A stretch of 64,000 nt of DNA from Anseranas semipalmata. Taxonomy: Eukaryota; Chordata; Aves; Anseriformes; Anseranatidae. The stretch spans positions 717,898 to 781,897 of the forward strand of contig VXAA01001421.1 in the NCBI GenBank assembly GCA_013399115.1, written 5' to 3'. Positions 54,501 to 64,000 of the stretch are shown one piece after another. Under the pieces are notes generated by a model that ran no database searches, was not told the DNA's origin, and worked only from the letters and a program-made list of their open reading frames with translations. Position numbers and translations under genes: made by a program. The first letter of the stretch is position 1. Each line of letters begins with the position of its first letter.

Positions 54501-57053
54501 TGGGTCTTTGCATTTTAAAAACATTGGAAATAGCAGAGTCAAATTAAAAATAAAAACCTACAGTGCATTTCTCCCCAAATCAACTTTAAAAATTAACCAA
54601 ACATTGTTCTTGTCTCTATTGGCTTTTTTTTTCTTTTTATTTACCTGAAAAAACTCTGAGATAAAATTGCACTTTTGTCCAGTAACGCAAACCTGTTTTG
54701 TTAGAAAAAATCAACCAAAATCTTTTGTCCTCTATGTTGCACAAAAATGGTCATGGTCAGACCATCTCAGAGTCAACATCTTGAGCTCATGAGTAAATGG
54801 ACACTAGCAGGTATAAAAACAAGTTATTCACAGATTATCTAACGTGAAACCACCTTCCTTTCCTGTAAGTTCTCACACTGAGCTGTGCCACGCTGCTCTC
54901 CCATAGCTATGTATCACATACACTAAAATAGGAACCAGCGTATGTCAACAGGTTTTGAAGAGTAAGTAGGAGGATGCTAGGAGCCACACTATTATCTCAA
55001 GACAAGCATCTACAACACGCAGTGATGCTGAGCTCAGAGTTCAGTGAAGCAGCATAGCTTAGTCCTCCTGATGAATGTATCAGCACAGTTGATCTCTAAA
55101 TAGCAAAAGGAAAATCCAGCCTTGCAGGTGGATTGTTGAAGAGTTGGCAGCCCTTGGAATCAGAGTATCTTCACTTTTTGGATTTACTTTTTTTTGTACG
55201 GTTAGAAAGCAATTTGAAACATACTTTGTATAACAGTATAAATTTTGTCAGACTAACAGGCCACACAAGCTACTCTTACCATCTCAAGTATTCCTCTTTC
55301 TCAAGACTGTATTACTGCATTACAAATGCAGTTAACTGGATCACAAATTCTTCACTATTGTTCCACATTATGACCATGAAACTGAGAACACAGGGCAGAG
55401 CATAAAAGGCAAGAAATACAGAGAGGGATGTCAACTCACAAGAAGCTGGAAAAAGGAAAACAAGCAGACAGACCGTAACAAGCGTGAGGAAGAGGGGAAA
55501 CCACGGCAAAGAAAAATGCCACCAAGGCGCATGAAATAACAATTTCTTGGACTGGAAAACGTATAGATAAGTTTGACCTTATCCACTGCCTTCAGAGCCT
55601 AAAAACAACACCTTTTCAGATCCTATTCTTCCACTGAAAACACTAATGAAAACTACTGAAAAAAAATACTCTATTCCATTCAAGTATTGTCTTGATCAGA
55701 ATTTATACATTTTTTACTTAACAAATACAACTTCCACATAGTGAAAAATGGAGGAAATCAGTGACTAATGGAGGAAACAGTCAACTGGAGTACACAGACA
55801 CTGAAGTGTTGTTAGCCGTGCAGTGAAAACCATCTGCCTGCTACAGACACTTGCTGTTTTCAGCAACATTTTGTGTTTGCGTGAAAGGCATTCTGTTTAT
55901 TCTTTGAAATTGAATGCTTTCCATATTCACCACCGTCGTTGTGATATCAAATGTAACTTCCAGGAAATAATTAAGTTTTGTTTTAACTACACTCTGGGTA
56001 AGTTTCTGATGCATTGTCAAAGCATACACTTGATGAATGCTGTTTTATTTATAGAGGTTTAAACTGCTTTTCTGTTTTGTTTTCAAAACTTTTTTGTATA
56101 TTTTTCTTGAAGTCTGGCAATAATAATAGATTTTCTGTGTACATCTGTCCAAAATCAATTTGGCAACTCTTATTTCAGTATTGCATCTATTAAATAATTT
56201 CAAGGTTTGCTTTGAAGTGTAGAACATTTGTTACCCTTGTACATGGGGGTACCAGTCACAAGTTAGCCTAGTGTTTCAAACAAATGTTCTCAACAGTTGA
56301 AAGAAGGCATCCTAAGACAGCAGGGGGCCTATGGCACATCACCTGTCACAGAATATGTAATTGTATCAGGCTACCAGTTAATACAGAAGTAGAAGTAAGG
56401 TGAAGAAACCTGGAGTACAACACAGGTTTATACAATTATACACCCTGCCCCTGCATTTTTCATTTCTTTCTTAAATCAGTTGGAAAATACAAGTATCAAA
56501 TTGAGAACCTGCATTATTTGCATAACTTCTTCCCCATAATTACAAAAATGAAATACTGCAATTACGTATTCCTTTACCATAAATAAAAACCAAGGCCCTT
56601 AAAGTTATGCAGCTGTGTCTTTTATCACCAACTTGGTTCAGAACAATTTTGAGGCATATCCCTAGATTAGTTCTTTTATCATTTCCTGCTTCTGTTCTGA
56701 GTGGTTTTGTTGCACACAAACTAGATTACTTCCAAACAGAGGTAAACTATAAGCTCCTTGATGCAGCTACAATTGAAGACATTAAGTTCTTAATCAACAT
56801 TTGGGCCACAGCAATAGCAGGTTTCCCAGCATGTTTCTAATATTGTTTACCTTCAGAAAGTTGTGAACCACTTGCATAATGATGTTTGAAACACAGTACC
56901 AGACCATATCTAACTCAACATGAAGTCCTCAAGTCCTGTACAACAGAGTTGTCAGGAGCCCCACGGTGACCTACATCAATCTAGTGGCTCACTCCTCTCG
57001 TGAAGCATTCCTTGCTAATGCAGACATCAACCTAACATCCCACGCAGTCAAGG

Positions 57054-57075
57054 AAAAAAAAAAAAAAAAAAAAAA
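57054..57075. repeat. poly-A tract (about 22)
   Basis: Uninterrupted A run. Upstream sequence (about 56930-57050) is slightly CR1-like but not convincingly so. Confidence 0.9.
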
Positions 57076-59555
57076 GAAAGCACCATTCAAAAGAAGGCAA
57101 TTTTAAATGAAGTAAATGTGGTATAGAGATTTGTTTGCTGATACTTATTAATATTCACTTTGAAGTATGGAAATCTACCTGTTGTAACAGGGGTTACCTT
57201 CAGACAATCATCTCTAAAAGCACTAAAATTCACAGCATACAATTTGCAGAACATATGTCCTTTTCACCCAGAAAAGGATACTGGGTCTCACTGTGGGAAC
57301 TACAACATTTAAATAGCTTCTTGGTTAGAGCTCTGTCCCTGCAGCAACCAAATGTGGAGGTCAAAACCGGCAATTCAGCTGAAATTGTTATTTACAGTGC
57401 TGCAAGAAATATTCTATGATTTGGCCTCTGTTCCAATTCAAGATTAATGCATTACTCATAGCTATCCTTATAATATTACCAGTATATAAAAAAAAATTGC
57501 AGGCTTGTAAAAAGCCTCACTTGAACCACAGCACCTTTTCATGCAAAAAATTACAGCTTCAAATTTAAAGAACTTTAGAACAAATAAAGTATTATAATGA
57601 CTGTAGAAAGTCAAGAAAATACAAAAATGCTTGGATGTTTTAATGAACAACCCCTTAATCAATACTACAGTTTTTAGTAGATCTATTTTTTCTTTTATTT
57701 CTTTATTTTTACATAGAGTTGTTAAACATCTTCCTTCACATCTTTCTAATATGCTTTCTATTTCTTTAATAGAATTCCTTAGGATGCTTTAAACCTTCTC
57801 TTCTGGAGACATCTGAACTGATTTCCCAACCCAGTTTAGTAACTTTCATTAAATTAGTTGGGCTTGAGTACATGTCACTATTTTCCAACTGTACCAACAG
57901 CTCCATCAAATTTCAGTATTGCTTAATAGCTTGTCATGTTTGTCCTATATAAAAATAAATTCAGTTTACTTTACTGTGCCTTGAGGAAAAAAATACATGA
58001 TTTCTAGTAATTTCTAAATAGCTTGTGATATACGTGTGATACATTATTTTCCTACTATATTTATGATGTATCCATGCCTTTTGTCATCATTCGTTCCTAG
58101 GCTCAATTGCAATTTCCTTTACTTTCTAGAAGTTCCTATGTTTTTCTTCTTTGATTCCTTACATTAAACAAAATAGCACCTTTGTTGAAATATTAACAAT
58201 GTACAGTTTCTCAAGTCCCTGTCTAACAGCACCTTATATAGTTTCATCTGAACCACACACCTCACTGCATATAGAAATTACCTTACCTTCGTTGATTAAA
58301 TTGAAAGGACTTGTACATTACCATTTCATTTTTCAAAGAACACCATAAAGCTGTTATATCAACTCTATAGTCTATGTAAGCCAAGGTTGTTGTATATAGG
58401 AATAGTTTTACTTTTGGTATGGGTAATTAACTCTATATGGAAACCAGAACACTGGCAGGGCAACAGTAGGACAAATGTTTCATAGAGATACTTTTAAATC
58501 AATTCAGCAGAGTTGAAATCTAGAAGGAAGAAGTAACATTTGATATATTTCTAAGTGTATTTAGAGTATCCTACACATATACAAAAGAATCAACAGCCCC
58601 ACATTGTAAATTATGTACCAGCATTTTGCACACTTTCCTTAGGCACAGGGAAGGCATTTGTTCACCAGTTTGCTTTTTTTTTTTTTTTAATTCAATCCAA
58701 AAATGAAGGATTTTATAATCTAGCTTCGCTTTCTTCCACATTTCAGTACATGCTGTACCATTATTATTAATAATAATTCAGAACATTACATAACGGTTTT
58801 AACATTTAGCCATGACTCCATTGTTAAAGATGAGTTCTATTCTGAATTCACAAGCAGCGAATAATATATCTTTCCTGGAAAAAAATATGACATATGCTCA
58901 AGCATGCAAAAGTCTTTGAATTTTCAGAGAAATGTTAGGACATGAATTAAAACAGTTTCTTTATGAAACAGTACGCCTTTCTTCTTGATCATCTAAGAAA
59001 TAATTATGCATTCAATACCGGCATTTCACATATTGCCTATGCACAAGATTTCAGCTTTTATTTTAACTAACAATTTCTGGTTTCAGAAGACAGTCTAGCG
59101 ACCCACTACAGGTAACACGCATTTCCATAGACCAGATTTCACTTCACATAGACGACATATGTTCTTAGGGAAACCTGGAAAACCCACCATTTGACTGAAG
59201 TCCATTTGGTTAAACAAGATTTTTTCAGAAGCCAAATTAATGAACTTGTACCATACATAAATGCTCCCTTGGAAAATATGAATTGTATTATTCCATTTAA
59301 TGGTCGAAAACATGCTTGTCTTCAGTGTTGAAAAGGATTTGCTGTGTGACCAGGGAATTAAACAATCAGAGTTCATTCAGGTTATCCAGGTCAGCAGCAG
59401 GAAGTTCTCTCACAGAACTCTGTTCAGATCCATTGATGGGAGGGGTGATGGTACACTCAAGTTAGTTAATAGAAAATCCAAACCAAACCAAACCTCACTC
59501 TCTAAAAATATCTGTGCAGGGTAATAGCAGTTATTGCTTCGTTTAGCTTTCATGT

Positions 59556-59616
59556 TCTACTTAAGCTTACTACTTAAAGAGTAAAAAGACTCTACTTAAA
59601 GACTCCACTTAAGAGT
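59556..59616. repeat. cluster of ACTTAA-containing short repeats
   Basis: TCTACTTAAG, CTACTTAAAG, TCTACTTAAAG and TCCACTTAAG occur within 60 bp with RGACTC spacers, suggesting repeated local slippage. Confidence 0.7.
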
Positions 59617-59799
59617 TGGGACAAAAATTAGAACATTTCTGTTGTCTCAGAGTCAACTATGCACTTTAGAGTGTGATAGAGAGTCTCGGTTATTTGGACA
59701 GTGACAACTTTGTACTGAGCAACTCCTTCAGAATTATAAAACTACACAATCTCTGTTTGAGATATCCACTTGAGATCTCTCTTTGGTCACTTTGTTTCA

Positions 59800-60020
59800 G
59801 CTGTACCAGCTGTGTCCCCTCCCAAACTCTTGCCCAACCCTAACCCACTCTCACTTAGAGTAATGAGAAACAGAGAAGGCCTTGACACAGTGCAAGCACT
59901 ATGCAGCAAAAACACAAATGAAAATTTTAATTACCAATACTGTTTTGATATCAAATCTAAAACATAGCAAAGCATATGAGCTGCCATGAGGAAAATGAAC
60001 TCTATCCCAACCAGATCCTA
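59800..60020 (-). mobile_element. diverged avian ERV LTR fragment, inverted
   Basis: The plus strand reads as the reverse complement of the 5' part of the LTR family at 53804-54380. Matching parts are CAGCTGTGTCCCCTCCCAAA, GAGAAACAGAGAAGGCCTTG, ACACAGTGCAAGCACTATGC and AATGAACTCTATCCCAACCA. The copy has many mismatches and lacks the 3' half, so it is older or truncated. No viral gene is present. Confidence 0.7.
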
Positions 60021-61194
60021 CATAATCTCTTAAGCATCCAGTTCTATAACTTCTATACAATCCTAAAATGTTTCCAGACTTGTTTGCTAATATAATCAAC
60101 AGCTTAAAACGCAGCTCCCGCCAATTACTGACTTTGTGCATAAAATAGGAAAAGATTATACATCTTGCTTTGACCTGTAGCCTCAACCACGATTTTACTT
60201 CAGACTCCAAGAGAAAGTTTACCATTACATTTAATCACTATAAACAAAAAATTTGTTCTGATGCAGTAAACATTAAACTATAGGATAAATGTCAGATTAG
60301 ACACAAAGTCATCTTCTGAAAGACTGTCAGACTGCATTCATTGAAGTTGTTGGAAAGGGAGAAAATAGAATGTTTTTAATTAAAATAGAACCAAAAAGTC
60401 ACTGATTTCACCATGATCTTCATCAATGGTCAATGTCTTGCAGTTGAGCCATAACTGTATTTTACAGGTGCTGAAAGCACAAACACACACACAAGCTATG
60501 AAGCTAATTTTAGATGACTCAGTCAAAACAATATCATTTATGTCCAAAAGCTGTTTTCTATAGAAGCAATTTAAAACCAAATGTAAGTATCTCACCCAGA
60601 TCCCTAACACTAACTGTCTATTCAGAAAAATATAGACCTTACCATAAACCAATGTTCTTAAAAATATGCTTGCTACCTGCAAAAGCCAGCAGCTAGACAG
60701 CAGCTGAAGAGAACAGTGTTTGAAGATAAGGACCTGACAATTCAAACTTTCACACACCCCTAACTATGTAGGGCAAACCAGGAAAGCAGAGCTGCTAATG
60801 TCACAGTGCCTTTGACAATAGAAAATACATGTTTAAAAACTCAAAACTCGAAAGATCACCATATACATTCTGACTACACAAAACAGAACAACTACTGTGG
60901 CTTCTTTGAGCATCTTCTACTGGTAACTTTCACATAATAAATGCAATGCAAAAATCTATCTCAAAGCTCAGTTTTAAAAAAAGTTTTAAATACTAATCCA
61001 AAACAACATTTCTCTATTCAGATGAAAAAACAAAATAAATATGAACAAGAAGTTGGTGTTTTGAAGGCAGAGTTAAGCTTATGATCAACATCAGTGTTGC
61101 ACTCGGGAGAGAAAACTGCACCATCAGTTAAATTACTGTCTGATGCTTTTGATACTGCTGTATTGAAGATGTTCTTTTCCTTGGTCCCCCGCCC

Positions 61195-61195
61195 N
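61195..61195. other. undetermined base (n)
   Basis: A single n sits between a C-rich stretch and an A run, a context prone to sequencing error. Confidence 1.
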
Positions 61196-62985
61196 AAAAA
61201 AAATCATGATCTGTGGGTTCTCTGTCAAGTAAAGGAAAAACTACTACTAATAGTCACCCATTTGCTGTCATAGTTACAAAAACCAGTCTTATATTTATTG
61301 ACAGTTACCTAAACTCATTCTAACATCCTTACTGTCTCTGATCAGTAACTATATTGCCAGAAGACAAGCCAGGGTATGTGTTTTCCTCAAAAGACGAATC
61401 TGTTTGATGTCCCAACTGTTTGACAATATTTCTTATAGTCTTGAATACAATTCATCCAGAGGTGTTGTCATATGCTGATTCTACTATTAGATTTAAACAC
61501 ATTCCAAGAGCCTTTTCTCCTTATATTAGAAATTCAGCATTATTTATTGCAAAGCCAGTCTGTAGATAGCTGCCCCCAAACATCTCATAGAGAATCTCCA
61601 GTTATACATGCTACCTTCCTTAAAAGAAGCTATTGAAGAAATGCCACTTTTGTTTTAAACAAGTGTAAATGTATTTATTTTAAAGGTACGTGCTTTAAAT
61701 TCTCAGCTATTATCGTGACAAAACTGGTTACGTGTTGCCTAGAAAGCCATTGTTTATCGAAATGCAAAAAGCATGGTTACCTCCTTCAATAGAAATAAAA
61801 GGACAGAACACATAATGTGCTTTTAAACAAGATCATTCTATACAAATAATTACATAATTTTAGTCAGATTGTTAAAAGACTGAAGTCCAAACTTGTGAAG
61901 AGTACAATTACTGACAAAACCTCTGGTCTCCAGCTGTGGTTAAACATATATGAGCTTTTACAAGTTCTTAGCAGCATCACACTAACCAAGTAGTTTTTAA
62001 CTAAAATGATCCCAAACAAAAGCTAAATATTTGTCTAATTATTATTTTTTTAAAATTCTTGAGGCATATGCTGATTAACTCATTCACAGAACTTTCACAA
62101 ACCAGCAGTAACAAACCTCTCAAACACATAATTTACTAAAACAGTGTCTTCTGTTCAATCATCTTTGCACTTCATTTACAACTTATTTCTATACCAATGG
62201 ACACGGGAAATATACCAGTTCAGATGTAGGACATCTTCCATTCCTTAAATTCTATGATTTTACTATTACTGAGGAAGTATATCTACATTTTAAAACATTT
62301 TTTTCCTAAGATGGAAACTTACAAACATATCCAAACATTATTATTAGCAAGCATTCTACTAACTGGCTTTGTGCCAACAGCAACAAACTCAACACAATAT
62401 GAACAAGACAGAGGTTGAAGGGGTGTTTTTCCTTAGAAACAGAAATTTCATGAACTAATAAAATGAGATGCCTTATAAAAAGCCTACATTTTCAAATGCT
62501 TCCACTGTGGAAAACAGAGGATCATATTTCTACGTCATTCAGGATATCTCAATTCCTACTCTTGGAAATTAATCTTCCAAATGTGCTCGACTACACACAT
62601 GCATACTAAGCAACCAGAGTTTGACGACTTCACACTGTTCCTCACACAGCAATTATTGCTCACTCAAGTGAACGTGAGCTACAACCCATACTTTGAGTAG
62701 TCTTTGACATGTCAGCTGCTTTTACTATGGACGTATGAAAATAAACTTAATGTATGTGGTACGCGTGCAGTGAGTATTAATCTCTCTCACTTTATGGCTG
62801 TGTTTCACCTTTTAAAGTATAAGGTAAGTAACCGGTTTACTCTATGTTATAGCCCCATGAACTTAAAAATTCACTCTCTGCCCTATCACGCTTTCACCGT
62901 TTCTCATGAATTCCATTTGAAATCCCAGCTTTCCAACACTTCTCAAGTATCACCTTGTACCAGTCCCTCCTACAGTGCTTAAAGG

Positions 62986-63013
62986 AAAAAAAAAAAAAAA
63001 AAAAAAAAAAAAA
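62986..63013. repeat. poly-A tract (about 28)
   Basis: Uninterrupted A run, with no adjacent recognisable retroposon body. Confidence 0.95.
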
Positions 63014-64000
63014 CCACTTCATAATGTACACTAAAAGATTTCTTTGTGCAGATCGCCCTGTGCAGACAGTCAAGCCTCTTCAGTTGTGAATACCCCCAAA
63101 TTTTATGAAATCACAGAGCATGCTGTGATGATTTCATTACTAGAAAATGACCCAAGGATCCATAGTGAAAACCAGACTAAAATAACATCTTGCCTTTATC
63201 CAAAGCCTGAAAAGTTTGAAGAAATGCATCAGAAAAGTATAGCTCAGGGTAAAATGAGCACCTGTTCATGGGAGAAACTACAGCTTTCCTAATACAATGA
63301 TGAGCTCTTCCTAGAAAAAAAATCCTCAAATGATGGTGAAACATGATTGAATAACCTACTATTCATTAAAAGGTAGGAGTCTAAAAAGTCAATTAGATAT
63401 TCTCTCAAATGAGTAAAGTAACCACCCAGACCACAATTTCTGAACTGCTCGAAATTACAGAAGCCCAAGTGATAAATGACATTCTCAAAATGTGTATAGT
63501 AGAATCATATTCTATACACACATTGCTGAAAGCAGAAAGCATAAGCTACAGCATTTGTGTAATGAAGAACATCTCTTTGAGAAACTACGAAGATTTTTAT
63601 AAAGGGAAACAACATTAAATTTGAAAATTATTCCAAATACATAGAATCATATTCTAATTCATTTCAGTAGTTACACCATTGAACTTTGGCAGTCAAAACT
63701 AGCCAGAAACTCTGCTAGGATAAAATCAATGCCACCTCACTGCTTTTAATAATACTATGGTGATTTACAGCAGCTGGCTATCTAAGGAACATAAAATTGA
63801 GAAATAAAAGACACAGAACAGATTTCAGCATTTCACCTTTAATACATCAACTGCTCTAACTTAAGTTTATGAAAAAATAGGAAAAAAGTTCACTTTGACA
63901 CTGATTTGTATTAAAAATTTAAATGAGATTCATCAGCATCAATAATTTACCACTTAATCAGCTTACTACAGACTTGGGCCATCTACATCATCATCAATAC

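Larger units (their letters stand above)
52515..64000 (-). other. DOCK2: DOCK2 intron (part), upstream of exon 52419-52514
   Basis: Intronic DNA on the 5' side of the first DOCK2 exon in the window. It carries a complete solo LTR, an inverted LTR fragment, poly-A tracts (57054-57075, 62986-63013), a CAA repeat near 53324-53347 and a TA-rich duplicated patch (54395-54500). One undetermined base is at 61195. No exon of any gene was recognised with confidence. Confidence 0.75.

Noticed and set aside
55262..55380. Possible minus-strand exon with donor GATG|GTAAGAG
   Set aside because: All frames between the nearest acceptor and the donor contain stops, and it does not match the DOCK2 segment expected upstream.
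56930..57053. Possible CR1 fragment before a poly-A tract
   Set aside because: Only a few short words resemble CR1, and CR1 does not end in poly-A. Not enough to call.
59899..60225. 108-codon minus ORF
   Set aside because: Much of it is the inverted LTR fragment, so it is not a cellular gene.
60564..60632. Possible mini-exons on the minus strand (donors GTGAGATAC and GTAAGGTC)
   Set aside because: The implied exons are about 22-35 bases, with no match to the DOCK2 protein order.
63965..64000. Minus-strand IDDDVDGPSL reading frame at the window edge
   Set aside because: Only ten codons before a stop or a weak GTAAGC donor. The phase would not fit the next DOCK2 exon, and it cannot be judged without sequence beyond the window.

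Overview
The window looks like AT-rich avian nuclear DNA. It contains CR1 LINE fragments, a bird-type endogenous-retrovirus solo LTR of a class abundant in songbirds (family assigned from memory), microsatellites, and GT-AG introns of vertebrate length. Nothing bacterial, such as operons or ribosome binding sites, is present. One ambiguous base (n) occurs at 61195.

Two protein-coding genes can be recognised, one nested inside the other on opposite strands. The host gene is DOCK2, the haematopoietic Rac exchange factor, on the minus strand. Three consecutive internal exons are present: 52419-52514, 6528-6626 and 4691-4785. They encode 96 contiguous residues, plus the first two bases of a further codon, from the helical region between the DHR-1 and DHR-2 domains. 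The 45.8-kb intron between the first two of these exons carries INSYN2B (FAM196B), an inhibitory-synapse-factor family gene, complete in coding sequence on the plus strand. Its three coding exons are 36259-37646, 40775-40849 and 45074-45260, giving 549 codons plus stop with matching splice phases. INSYN2B is also nested antisense in DOCK2 in mammals, so the arrangement looks like old conserved synteny.

Layout: 1-4690, DOCK2 intron with a GTT/ATT compound microsatellite and a CA repeat. 4691-6626, two DOCK2 exons about 1.7 kb apart. 6627-36097, long intron with short repeats, a tRNA-like relic near 28.4 kb and a G-rich minisatellite near 32.26 kb. 36098-45260, INSYN2B. 45261-52418, rest of the big intron with two CR1 3'-end fragments, both minus. 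52419-52514, DOCK2 exon. 52515-64000, further DOCK2 intron with an intact solo LTR (53804-54380, flanked by a 5-bp duplication) and an older inverted LTR fragment near 59.8-60.0 kb.

Most other reading frames of 60-180 codons are chance ORFs in intron or translated simple repeats. I found no previously undescribed biological system. The observations most worth checking are the shifted INSYN2B start with an upstream ORF, an intron-retention isoform, the conserved CxxC micro-exon, a possible DOCK2 poison exon at 12310-12383, the solo LTR, a G-quadruplex-prone minisatellite and several perfect inverted repeats.
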